Positions 1 to 8,447 are shown, numbered from the stretch's first letter. The stretch: 10,212 bases of DNA from Asaia bogorensis (GCA_945871455.1 CAMBXJ010000107.1:1-10212), one strand, 5' to 3'. The notes: generated from the sequence alone by a model not told the origin. Numbers and translations are program-made.

Positions 1-22
1 GTACCAGAGCAAGCGGGAAGCG

Positions 23-48
23 GCCAATGGGAAGCAGCCAATGGGAAG
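23..48. repeat. 14-bp direct repeat, two imperfect copies
   Basis: The sequence gccaatgggaag occurs at 23-34 and again at 37-48, giving a 14-bp period with two spacer bases (ca) between copies. It lies just upstream of the carboxymuconolactone decarboxylase-like gene. It is too short to classify; it may be slipped-strand duplication or part of a regulatory region cut by the window edge. Confidence 0.6.
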
Positions 49-107
49 GGGTTGCGGTCCGGCGCAAGGCGATGGACGATCAGGGCAATGACAAGAGGGA
101 AGAGACC

Positions 108-680
108 ATGACCTTACGTGTGCCAATGGTATCGCTGGAACGCGCGCGGGAACTCGGCGACGCGATGGGCATGCCGGCGCGACGGACGCAGAGCGAGGCG
201 TTTCGCGTGGTGGCGAACAACCCAGGCGTGGCCCGGGTGGCGTTCGGCCAGTTGATGCAACTGCTGGAAAACAACAAATTCGACACGCGCCTGCGCGAAC
301 TGATGATCATGCGGATCGGCTGGGTCACCGGTTCGGCCTATGAATGGACCCAGCATTGGCGGGTGGCGACCACGGCGGACATCCCGCCCGAGGATATTCT
401 GGCGGTGCGTGACTGGCGCAATTCCGATCGCCTGACACTGGCCGATAAAGCCATTCTGACCGCGACGGACGAGTGTCTGGAAGGCAAGTCGATTTCAGAC
501 GCCGCGTGGGCGGAGGTCGTCAAATACGTCACCGACCCGGGAGAGCAGGTCGAGTTCATTATCGCGATGGGCAACTGGATGTCGTTTTCGCTCCTGTTCC
601 GCAACCTGCGCATACCGCTGGCCCAGGACCTGAAAATCTGGCCGCCCGACGGTCTGCCCTCCCCGGCCGCGGACAAATAG
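108..680 (+). CDS. carboxymuconolactone decarboxylase (AhpD-like) family protein
   Basis: This 190-residue protein matches the helical carboxymuconolactone decarboxylase/AhpD fold. The family core is visible around residues 58-90: a 'TRLRELMIMRIG' helix, then a Tyr-Glu-Trp-Thr-Gln-His segment (78-83) ending in an Ala/Thr-rich turn. The family's redox Cys-x-x-Cys is absent: Ser76 and Thr81 lie in the region where cysteines would sit, so peroxidase chemistry like that of AhpD is unlikely. I chose the ATG at 108 because an AAGAGGGA ribosome site at 93-100 precedes it at good spacing. ATGs at 27 and 72 are in frame but lack such a site and add a low-complexity leader. A GMC oxidoreductase gene follows on the same strand after 109 bp, suggesting shared function in catabolism of an alcohol or lactone. 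The exact substrate cannot be read from the sequence. Confidence 0.8.
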   Translation: MTLRVPMVSLERARELGDAMGMPARRTQSEAFRVVANNPGVARVAFGQLMQLLENNKFDTRLRELMIMRIGWVTGSAYEWTQHWRVATTADIPPEDILAVRDWRNSDRLTLADKAILTATDECLEGKSISDAAWAEVVKYVTDPGEQVEFIIAMGNWMSFSLLFRNLRIPLAQDLKIWPPDGLPSPAADK

Positions 681-719
681 GGACGGACCAGTAGGGGCGG
701 ACCAGTAGGGACGAACAGG
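678..719. repeat. 14-bp tandem repeat, three copies, starting at a stop codon
   Basis: Three consecutive units of about 14 bp follow the pattern tagggrcggaccag: 678-691, 692-705 and 706-719. The third unit diverges at its end. The first unit begins exactly with the TAG stop of the carboxymuconolactone decarboxylase-like gene, so the array forms its 3' untranslated end and the spacer to the GMC gene. No obvious hairpin or T-run suggests a terminator. Confidence 0.8.
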
Positions 720-789
720 GCAGGTCCTGGCCCGATATCGACGATAACGCGAACCGATGGTTAGCATTGCCGAACGGCAGGTGGGGAAT

Positions 790-2388
790 ATGGACAGTCA
801 GACGTTCGATTACATTGTGGTAGGGGCCGGATCGGCCGGATCGGTGCTCGCCAACCGATTGAGCGCGGAGGCGAAGAACAAGGTCCTGGTGCTGGAAGCG
901 GGGCGGGAAAGCCACCCGTGGTCACGCATTCCGGTCGGGTTCGCCAAGCTGATCGACAACCCCGCCGCCAACTGGCTGTATTCGTCCGAACCGGACGAAG
1001 GCACCGGCAATCGCCGCATTCCCATACCGCGCGGCAAGCTGCTGGGCGGTTCGTCGTCCATCAACGGCATGGTGTTCGTGCGTGGCCAGTCGCAGGACTA
1101 TGACACCTGGGCGCAGTTGGGCAATCGCGGCTGGAGCTATCGGGAAGTCCTGCCGATCTTCCGCGATATGGAAAGCTACCAGGGGGACGGCGACGAGGAA
1201 TATCGCGGTCGCGCCGGCCCGCTGAAGGTCACCGAAAACAACGAAGGCGGTCCCATCTACGATGCCATCATCAAGGCTGCCGGCGAGATCGGGATTCCCT
1301 ACACGAAGGACTACAACGGCGCCAAACAGGACGGCATCGGCATGACCCAGACGACCATCCGCAATGGTCGTCGCATGAGCACCGCCTACTGCTACCTGGA
1401 CCCCGCGCGCGGCCGACCCAACCTGACCATCCAGGCCAATGCGCTGACCGAATCCCTGCTGTTCGAGGGCAAGCGCTGCGTCGGGGTTCGTTACAATGTC
1501 GGCGGACAGCAGAAAGAAGCGCGCGCCAACAAGGAGGTCGTCGTCAGCGCCGGCGCCATCAACTCTCCGCAGTTGCTGGAACTGTCCGGCATCGGCCAGG
1601 CGGAACGGTTGCAGGCGCTGGGCATCGAAGTGCGTCACGAACTGAAAGGTGTCGGGGAAAACCTGCGAGACCATTACTCTCCGCGCATGAAATGGTCAAT
1701 CCTGCCCTCGCTCGGCATGACCTACAACGACAAGGCGCGCGGTCTGGGGTTGGTGTGGGAGGCGCTGAAATACGGCCTGACCCGCAAGGGCCTGCTGGGG
1801 CTGCCGGCATCCCCCATCCGGGCCTATGTGCGCACCCGGGCCGGCCTGGATGCACCGGACGCGGCGATTTCCTGGATTCCGTTCCTGTCGACGCCGAATT
1901 TCAAGATCGCGAAAGAATCCGGGGTCACCGCGATCATGAACATCCTGCGCTCGGAAAGCACGGGCAGTATCCATGTGTCGTCGAAGTCGGCGAACAGCCC
2001 GCCGGCGATCCGCTTCAATTTCATGAGCGCCCAGCTCGATCGTGACGTGACCCTGGAAGCCATGCGCATCGCGCGCCGGATCATGACGGCGCCCGCCATG
2101 CAGGGGATCGCCACCGATGAAATCGCGCCGGGCGTGAACATCCAGTCGGATAACGAACTGCTCGACTGGGTCAAGAACAACGCCGAAACCACCTATCATC
2201 CGGTCGGCACATGCAAGATGGGGCGCGACCCGATGGCGGTGGTCGACGATCAGTTGCGCGTGCACGGCATCCAGGGTCTGCGGGTCGCCGATGCGTCGAT
2301 CATGCCGACCCTGACGTCGGGCAACACCAATGCGCCGTCGATCATGATCGGGGAAAAGGCGTCCCGCATGATGCTGGCGGCGGCGTAG
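790..2388 (+). CDS. GMC family FAD-dependent oxidoreductase (choline/alcohol dehydrogenase-like)
   Basis: This complete 532-residue flavoprotein is of normal length for glucose-methanol-choline oxidoreductases. The N-terminal dinucleotide-binding motif GAGSAG (12-17) is followed by the acidic strand LEAG (35-38). GMC signature 1 spans about residues 81-104 (RGKLLGGSSSINGM...). Signature 2 is GAINSPQLLELSGIG (about 254-268). The C-terminal catalytic pair is His470 in YHPVGT and Asn514 in GNTNAP, with the 44-residue spacing I recall for His466/Asn510 of choline oxidase. It should oxidise a primary or secondary alcohol using FAD; the acceptor is unknown and the substrate cannot be assigned. The ATG at 790 is preferred because AGGTGGGGA lies just upstream (779-787) and the Rossmann motif follows at typical distance. 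An in-frame ATG at 757 lacks a ribosome site. No signal peptide is seen, so it is probably cytoplasmic. It likely shares transcription with the upstream gene. Confidence 0.93.
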   Translation: MDSQTFDYIVVGAGSAGSVLANRLSAEAKNKVLVLEAGRESHPWSRIPVGFAKLIDNPAANWLYSSEPDEGTGNRRIPIPRGKLLGGSSSINGMVFVRGQSQDYDTWAQLGNRGWSYREVLPIFRDMESYQGDGDEEYRGRAGPLKVTENNEGGPIYDAIIKAAGEIGIPYTKDYNGAKQDGIGMTQTTIRNGRRMSTAYCYLDPARGRPNLTIQANALTESLLFEGKRCVGVRYNVGGQQKEARANKEVVVSAGAINSPQLLELSGIGQAERLQALGIEVRHELKGVGENLRDHYSPRMKWSILPSLGMTYNDKARGLGLVWEALKYGLTRKGLLGLPASPIRAYVRTRAGLDAPDAAISWIPFLSTPNFKIAKESGVTAIMNILRSESTGSIHVSSKSANSPPAIRFNFMSAQLDRDVTLEAMRIARRIMTAPAMQGIATDEIAPGVNIQSDNELLDWVKNNAETTYHPVGTCKMGRDPMAVVDDQLRVHGIQGLRVADASIMPTLTSGNTNAPSIMIGEKASRMMLAAA

Positions 2389-2403
2389 CGCGGGCCGCCA
2401 CTG

Positions 2404-2436
2404 CCCCTGAGCCGCTTGCACCGGGGCGGCTCGGGG
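2404..2436. terminator. GC-rich hairpin between convergent genes, possible bidirectional terminator
   Basis: The arms gagccgc (2409-2415) and gcggctc (2426-2432) pair perfectly around a 10-base loop. The stem extends by cccc/gggg (2404-2407 with 2433-2436) past one bulged T. It lies in the 61-bp gap between the stop of the GMC gene (+) and the stop of the immunity-like gene (-), where a shared terminator would be expected. There is no T-run on either side, so it is not a canonical intrinsic terminator. Confidence 0.4.
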
Positions 2437-2449
2437 ACATGCCACCCAA

Positions 2450-2710
2450 TCAGGGTTGAATGATCGCCCCTCTTCCCGTCCCACGCATCATCCGATCCAC
2501 ATGCCCAATCATCGCTCGGCATGCCGCATCTTCGTCGGGATACAAATCCAGCGGAGATTTCCCGCCACGCTCACTGTAATAGACCTGCCATCCGGACGTG
2601 GTGGCTTCGAGACCGAAGCATTCCCCAGCCGCCAGGCCCCCGTCGATAACGTAGAAGTGATCAGGGACCGCTGCACGGCGAAACAGGCTTACCATCTGAT
2701 GTCGGGTCAA
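2450..2710 (-). CDS. putative immunity protein for the adjacent TNT-domain toxin
   Basis: This is a small acidic-to-neutral cytoplasmic protein of 86 residues with no signal peptide or membrane segment. The core reads VPDHFYVIDGG (15-25), then a Trp-Gln-Val-Tyr-Tyr-Ser-Glu-Arg-Gly block (41-49) and an acidic helix around YPDEDAAC (57-64). I recognise this 'YYSERG' pattern as typical of small proteins encoded beside bacterial toxins of the TNT type, but from memory only. Its start overlaps the toxin gene by 50 bp in another frame. The start appears to be TTG at 2710: a GAGGTGG ribosome site (2717-2723 on the plus coordinate) precedes it by 6 bases. The ATG at 2695 lies 21 bases from that site and has none of its own. 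Translational coupling to the toxin is likely. The expected role is to bind and block the NAD+ glycohydrolase in the producer's cytoplasm. That role is an inference from position and motif. Confidence 0.65.
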   Translation of the reverse strand: MTRHQMVSLFRRAAVPDHFYVIDGGLAAGECFGLEATTSGWQVYYSERGGKSPLDLYPDEDAACRAMIGHVDRMMRGTGRGAIIQP

Positions 2711-3182
2711 GTTTCGCCACCTCGATCATGCCGGATGCCAGAAGCTTGAAGGCCGGTTCGGCGGTCTTGTATTGGATCGCGCCGCCTGGCTCTCCGAACC
2801 AGGGCGCCGCGGCACAGCGATGGACGTCGATGGTCTGTTTCACGCGATAGGTCGTGTAAGCCATCTGAGCACAGACATAGGGCAGGGCGCGTCTGGCGAA
2901 GGATTGACCGACAGGGCTGAAGAAGCTGCCCCCCTCGCTGCCGAAGCGATCGATCAGGGCGCCGGGTTCGATCGTCGCGGAAACCGGCGCAACCTCGGCG
3001 CAACCATCGCGGGGCGGCCATTTGATTTGCTTCGCCGCATCGATCCATTTAGAAAACAATGACGGTCTCAGATCGGGCGGCCAGTCAGCGGGCAGCGCGG
3101 CGGGTTGCGCGAACCCGCTGGTCGCGGCCGCGAGAAACCCTGTCAGGAGAAGGATCGATTGCCAATGCCCAGGACGTTTCAT
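2661..3182 (-). CDS. secreted TNT-domain NAD+ glycohydrolase toxin
   Basis: The protein has 173 residues. Residues 1-25 form a signal peptide: Lys2/Arg3, a hydrophobic stretch 9-22, and cleavage likely after SGFA. The mature part is a stand-alone TNT (tuberculosis necrotizing toxin, formerly DUF4237) domain. Family blocks appear in order: KWPPRDG (54-60), a Pro-Gly-x-Leu-Ile-Asp-Arg-Phe-Gly turn (73-81), SFFSP (86-90), RRALP (97-101), TTYRV (110-114) and APWFGEPGGAIQY (126-138). Known members hydrolyse NAD+ and kill the target cell. Gln137 aligns with the catalytic Gln of the mycobacterial toxin, Arg79 with an active-site Arg. The usual His in the Y-H-x-Y-x-V segment is Thr110 here. Four cysteines lie in the mature part (61, 104, 123, 170), as in secreted forms with disulfides. 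An AAGGGA ribosome site precedes the ATG by about 7 bases. The next gene overlaps and is probably its immunity protein. No secretion-system tag, PAAR, Rhs or LXG region is fused. Confidence 0.85.
   Translation of the reverse strand: MKRPGHWQSILLLTGFLAAATSGFAQPAALPADWPPDLRPSLFSKWIDAAKQIKWPPRDGCAEVAPVSATIEPGALIDRFGSEGGSFFSPVGQSFARRALPYVCAQMAYTTYRVKQTIDVHRCAAAPWFGEPGGAIQYKTAEPAFKLLASGMIEVAKLDPTSDGKPVSPCSGP
2717..2723 (-). promoter_or_regulatory. ribosome binding site that decides a TTG start
   Basis: On the minus strand this reads GAGGTGG, six bases before the TTG at 2710 of the immunity-like gene. It lies inside the toxin reading frame, near the end of the TNT domain. Its position favours the TTG over the in-frame ATG at 2695. 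Confidence 0.5.
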
Positions 3183-3247
3183 GATGGGTCCCTTACCGTG
3201 GCGCGGGCGGCCGAGCGGGGGACGCCGGTAGCGTTGCTGTGCGGGAG

Positions 3248-3276
3248 ATATTCGTCAGGTTGCGAGCCCTTGTAAA
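3248..3276 (-). promoter_or_regulatory. candidate sigma-70-type promoter for the toxin/immunity pair
   Basis: On the minus strand, TTTACA (5/6 match to TTGACA, plus coordinates 3271-3276) is separated by 17 bases from GAATAT (3248-3253). The latter matches TATAAT at only three positions, including the conserved second A and last T. It lies about 65 bases upstream of the toxin ATG, with no gene in between. This is a by-eye call only. Confidence 0.35.
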
Positions 3277-3401
3277 GCCTCGGTGTCGTCATTCCGAGGT
3301 AGTCACAACTCCGTGACGAGGCTGCCGGCCTATGGCTGCCGCAAGCGGTCAGGCCAGCCTTGTGGCAACCGACGCAACCATCGATCCACAGGCATTCCAC
3401 C

Positions 3402-3422
3402 CGTCATTGCCGGGCTTGATCC
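3402..3422. repeat. dispersed repeat copy, forms 3' end of the adjacent gene
   Basis: The 21 bases here match 10148-10168 except for one C/T difference (cgtcattgccgggcttgaycc). The motif is of a kind common in alphaproteobacterial intergenic DNA. On the minus strand the repeat encodes the last six residues (after Gly-Ser-Gly) and the TGA stop of the first WcbI-TPR gene, whose coding end at 3404 falls inside it. Confidence 0.7.
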
Positions 3423-4843
3423 CCGGAACCGGCACCCGCGACAGGTTGGCCGATGCCCTCCACCGCACCATCGGCAGGCCCGGGCGGCGCAAACTGGGCT
3501 TGCAGGTCGCGCAGTCCCAGATGTTCGGGATTATGCTCCAGCGCGGCAGCGACCGTTGCCGTGGCCGCTTCCGGTCGGTCTGACTTCGCCAACAGGCGAG
3601 CAAGCTGTATGGCCGCCAATGCATCGCGTGGGTTCAGATCGACTGCCATACGATACGCGTCGATTGCTTCGTCGGATTTGTTCCGTCGTGCCAGGATGCC
3701 CGCAAGGGACCGATAGGTCGCGGACTGGTTTGGCAATAATTCGATGGACCGTCGATACGCTGCCTCGGCCTGGTCGTGGCGCTTGTCGTGAAGCGCGAAT
3801 GCTCCGGCAATAGCGTGGGATGTCGGATTGTTTGGGTCAAGCTCCATGGCTTTGGCAAGGGCAATCGCGGCGCTTTCCCGTTCACCGAGCCTCATGAGCA
3901 ACTGGCAATAGCTGCGCCAACCCGGGGCGGCGTTCGGTGAGCGGGCCAGTCCTTCGACGAGTTTGGCACGCGCCGCCTGGTCGTCCTTCTTGTTGAAGGT
4001 CAGTTTGATGCCGGCTTCCAGCGGTGCGTTCCACTCGAACCGCATATAGCGTTCGGCCCATTGCGCGAACGCGAACGAACCTTCGTTCCGATACCGGTAT
4101 TTGTGGTCCGGTCGGATGAAAAGCAGACCGAAATGGGCGGCGACGGCGGGATGAATTGGCAACTGCGTGGGTGGGGTGATGTTGTGGGTCTGATACTTGC
4201 GCATACGCTCCACGATGTCGGCGCGGACGCCCATCCGTTGGAACAACACATCAGCCAGGTGACCCATGATGCGCCAGTCCGGGTGATAGGCGGTCAGGAA
4301 CGTGCTTTCGGTCCGGAAGTGGTTCTCGATGACATCGGCGACATTGAAACCCGTGGCCGTGTCCATGCGCCGCTGCCTGGACATGACGATCCGGTAGAGA
4401 CGGTCCAGGTTGACGACGGAATTTACATCCAGCGCCAGGTACTGCCGAACCGCCTCTTCCGGGGCGACGTTCTTCGCAATCAGGCCGTTCAGATAGGAAT
4501 CACCGAGTTGGCCCGGGTAAGGGCCGTCCGCATCCTGTTTGACGGTCGCGTTCAGTGGGTGTGCCCGACCGCCAAAAGGCCAGAGAAATCCGCCGACGAC
4601 CGCCGGTAACAGATGGGTAAAGGCATCCGACGGCAGGTCGGTGAGGTTGGCTTCCGTTTCAAAGTCCTGCACCTGTCGGACGATCACGTCGGCCTTGGAC
4701 AATACCGTCCGCGATGCTTCGGACAGCTTCCGGTTGGACCAGATGTGAACGGTATTGGCGGGCGCATAGGGGACGACATACTTCTGATAAAGCAGTCGAA
4801 GCATGCCAGCCTGGCTATTGCCGATGAATACGATATTAGCCAT
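3404..4843 (-). CDS. WcbI-like putative acyltransferase with C-terminal TPR repeats, GNSQ variant
   Basis: From the ATG at 4843 this is a 479-residue protein. Residues 1-280 resemble the WcbI polysaccharide-biosynthesis putative acetyltransferase domain. The family hallmark Gly-Asn-Cys-Gln near the N-terminus is Gly-Asn-Ser-Gln (8-11) here. Other blocks are GGFLWPFGGRAHP (84-96), GDSYLNGLI (114-122), AYHPDWRIM (185-193) and QLPIHP (227-232). About four TPR units follow (300-445), with typical Ala/Tyr and 'ELDPNNP' turns. It aligns without gaps over about 300 residues with the product of the upstream gene. The start at 4843 makes both N-termini coincide. However, the frame stays open to an ATG at 4963, 12 bases past the upstream stop, with an AGGAG too close (2 bases) to be ideal. 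The last residues lie in a dispersed repeat, so the C-terminal tail is probably not conserved. It likely works with the acyl-carrier module upstream; whether the Ser variant is active is unknown. Confidence 0.75.
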   Translation of the reverse strand: MANIVFIGNSQAGMLRLLYQKYVVPYAPANTVHIWSNRKLSEASRTVLSKADVIVRQVQDFETEANLTDLPSDAFTHLLPAVVGGFLWPFGGRAHPLNATVKQDADGPYPGQLGDSYLNGLIAKNVAPEEAVRQYLALDVNSVVNLDRLYRIVMSRQRRMDTATGFNVADVIENHFRTESTFLTAYHPDWRIMGHLADVLFQRMGVRADIVERMRKYQTHNITPPTQLPIHPAVAAHFGLLFIRPDHKYRYRNEGSFAFAQWAERYMRFEWNAPLEAGIKLTFNKKDDQAARAKLVEGLARSPNAAPGWRSYCQLLMRLGERESAAIALAKAMELDPNNPTSHAIAGAFALHDKRHDQAEAAYRRSIELLPNQSATYRSLAGILARRNKSDEAIDAYRMAVDLNPRDALAAIQLARLLAKSDRPEAATATVAAALEHNPEHLGLRDLQAQFAPPGPADGAVEGIGQPVAGAGSGDQARQ

Positions 4844-4975
4844 GGTGTTCCCGGCGGTTCGCAACGAAAGGGGGATGGGCCGGGACATCCTGGCGGTGAC
4901 CGGGATACCATCCTGGCCCGCGGATCGTTCCGGCGAAAGCACAATGCCAGGCCAGTGGATCATGTCTCCTGGTCA

Positions 4976-6262
4976 TCATCCGGCGGAGGCCAACTCCGGT
5001 TCGCGGGGCACATCCCGTTCGGCGCTCCTTGCGGCCTGTGGCTCGCCGGGATCAAGCTCCTCGGCCACGCGCAACGCCGCTTCGGCTTCGTCAGCGCGGC
5101 CGAGCGCGCGCAGGGTCCGCGCGAGGGATCGTTGCCAGGTCGCATTGTAGGGGTCCAGGGTGACGGCTTCCCGGAAGGCGGCGACCGCTCTTGCGCGATC
5201 GCCAAGCAATTCCGACAATCGGCCCAACACCGCGTGGCCTCCCGCATGGGCCGGTTCGATCTCGATCGAGCGGACCACCGCGGCCACGGCTTCGTGATAG
5301 CGTCGGGCACGTTGGTGTATTCCGGCAAGGGTGTACCATCCGATCGCGGAACCAGGCGAAAGAGCCAGACCCTCGGTCAGTTTCGCCACCGCCTCGGCGT
5401 GGGTGGCAAGGGACGGGGCCAGATGGATGCCGGTTTCCAGCGCATCGTTCCACTCATAGCGCATGTATTTGCCGGCCCATTCCCGCAACGAGAAGAATCC
5501 ATCGTTCATGAAGCGATAGCGATGGTCGGGGGCGATGAACCGCAAGCCGAAATGTTGCACGACACTGGGATGGATGGGGAGTTGCTGGCCGCGAAAGCTT
5601 GGGTGGTTGGGCTGGCCGCGGACGCGCTCGACGATCGCTGCCCCGGCGCCCATCTGTTGGAACAGCGTCGCCGCCATGGCGTGCATGATCCGCGCCTCGG
5701 GGTGGTAGGGGCTGCGAAACAGGGCTTCGTCGCGAAAATGCCGGTCGATGATGTTGGCGACGTCGTAGCCGGTTTCCTCGCCGATCTTGCGCAGTTTCGA
5801 CATGATCATGTCGTAGCCGCGATCGAGGTCGACCTCCTGCTTCATGTCAAGACGAACATAGGCGTCCACGGCATCCTCGACGCCCATCCCATCCCGGATC
5901 AGCCGGTTCAGGTAGGAATCCCCGTTCGGGGCCGGGTAGGGGCCGTTGGGATAGCCAGCCGCGGGCGCGTTCGACGGATGCGGTCTGCCGCTGAACGGCC
6001 ACAGGAATCCGCCTGTCACGACCGGCACGTTGTAGATTTTTGTGCCGGATCGGACCTCCGGGACCGGCTGTTCGGTCCGAAATCCACTGACCTGGTTGAC
6101 GACGACATCGGCATCCCGCAACGCCGAACGGCCCTTGTCGGTCAGCTTGGTGTAGGATGCGATATAGGAGCGGTTCGTCGGAACATGGGGGCCGACAAAC
6201 TTGCCGTACAAAGCGAACAGGTTTTCGATCTGGCAATTGCCGACAAACACCATGTTCAGCAT
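4976..6262 (-). CDS. WcbI-like putative acyltransferase with C-terminal TPR repeats
   Basis: This 428-residue protein has an N-terminal WcbI-type domain and a helical-repeat tail. The hallmark GNCQ is at residues 8-11, with Cys10 as presumed nucleophile. Conserved blocks are GGFLWPFSGRPHP (84-96), GDSYLNRLI (114-122), SPYHPEARIM (184-193) and QLPIHPSV (227-234). Residues 290-405 form about three TPR units with ELDPG/EIEPAH-type turns. WcbI of Burkholderia pseudomallei is a CoA-binding protein needed for capsule formation and proposed to acetylate the glycan; that family link is the basis for the call. No signal peptide or membrane span is visible, so it should act in the cytoplasm. A GGAG site 8 bases upstream supports the ATG at 6262. 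The gene starts 33 bases after the acyl carrier protein stop, so the two are probably co-transcribed. That position suggests the acyl donor could be acyl-ACP instead of CoA, which is inference. Confidence 0.78.
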   Translation of the reverse strand: MLNMVFVGNCQIENLFALYGKFVGPHVPTNRSYIASYTKLTDKGRSALRDADVVVNQVSGFRTEQPVPEVRSGTKIYNVPVVTGGFLWPFSGRPHPSNAPAAGYPNGPYPAPNGDSYLNRLIRDGMGVEDAVDAYVRLDMKQEVDLDRGYDMIMSKLRKIGEETGYDVANIIDRHFRDEALFRSPYHPEARIMHAMAATLFQQMGAGAAIVERVRGQPNHPSFRGQQLPIHPSVVQHFGLRFIAPDHRYRFMNDGFFSLREWAGKYMRYEWNDALETGIHLAPSLATHAEAVAKLTEGLALSPGSAIGWYTLAGIHQRARRYHEAVAAVVRSIEIEPAHAGGHAVLGRLSELLGDRARAVAAFREAVTLDPYNATWQRSLARTLRALGRADEAEAALRVAEELDPGEPQAARSAERDVPREPELASAG

Positions 6263-6295
6263 CGTTCGTTCTCCGCGGGTTCGCGATCCGGCCCG

Positions 6296-6531
6296 TCAGC
6301 GGGACAATTCGACGATCTTGTCATGCATCGCCCCGACATTCTCCATCGTGTAGATGTCGTCGTCGGGGAAAACGACGTTGAATGCCTTCTCGACCGCCAT
6401 GATCAGGCTGGCATGGGACACCGAGTCCCATCCATCCACGTCTTCGGCCGTCGTGTCCCGGGTGACCGAGGCGGGGGGAATGTCGAACTCATTCGCGACG
6501 ATTTGCTGTAGGGCGGCAAAGCCGATATCCG

Positions 6532-6535
<4 letters not shown>
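6296..6535 (-). CDS. acyl carrier protein
   Basis: This is a 79-residue single-domain carrier of the usual acyl/peptidyl carrier length and helical pattern. The phosphopantetheine attachment site is Asp37-Ser38 within DGWDSVSHASLIMAVEKAF (34-52). It is preceded by the acidic-rich loop and followed by the FPDDDIYTMENVG helix 3 region. Ser38 should receive 4'-phosphopantetheine and carry an acyl chain as a thioester. The ATG overlaps the stop of the upstream acyl-AMP ligase gene (ATGA at 6532-6535), and an AGGAG site lies 9 bases before it. This is strong evidence for coupled translation with the ligase. The pairing implies the ligase loads this carrier directly. It is not the housekeeping fatty-acid-synthesis ACP by context, as no fab genes are near. 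The downstream WcbI-type proteins are the natural candidates to use the loaded chain. Confidence 0.92.
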
Positions 6536-8268
<1,733 letters not shown>

Positions 8269-8447
8269 GTTGTTCCGTCTCACGTGGTGCGGCTTTCCTA
8301 TCTGGGCGCGCGGCCGCAAGCAAGGATCGCGTGAAGGGGTGGTCACGGTATTTCAGGTTGCGCCGCCAACACCGGATGCGGAATATGACGCCGGCTGGAT
8401 CAACCTGACGATCCCGACCACGACACCACCAAGGAGCCGCCCGCATC

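Noticed and set aside
2661..3182. Toxin gene read as a degraded fragment of a larger polymorphic toxin
   Set aside because: It has its own ATG, ribosome site and signal peptide, and the TNT blocks are complete from start to end, so it looks like an intact small gene.
3179..3400. Minus-strand frame of 73 residues upstream of the toxin gene
   Set aside because: It has Ser/Arg/Cys-rich composition without pattern, no ribosome site seen, and it would cover the likely toxin promoter. I treat 3183-3401 as non-coding.
4613..6511. Long plus-strand open frame (632 residues) opposite the WcbI-TPR and ACP genes
   Set aside because: It mirrors the minus-strand genes, which have recognisable domains, ribosome sites and operon spacing. 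Its translation is Gly/Arg/His-rich without any domain, typical of antisense frames in GC-rich DNA.
8358..8386. Possible promoter TTGCGC, 17 bases, GAATAT ahead of the glycosyltransferase
   Set aside because: Each hexamer matches the consensus at only three of six positions, too weak to annotate. The 179-bp divergent spacer 8269-8447 should still hold promoters for both directions.
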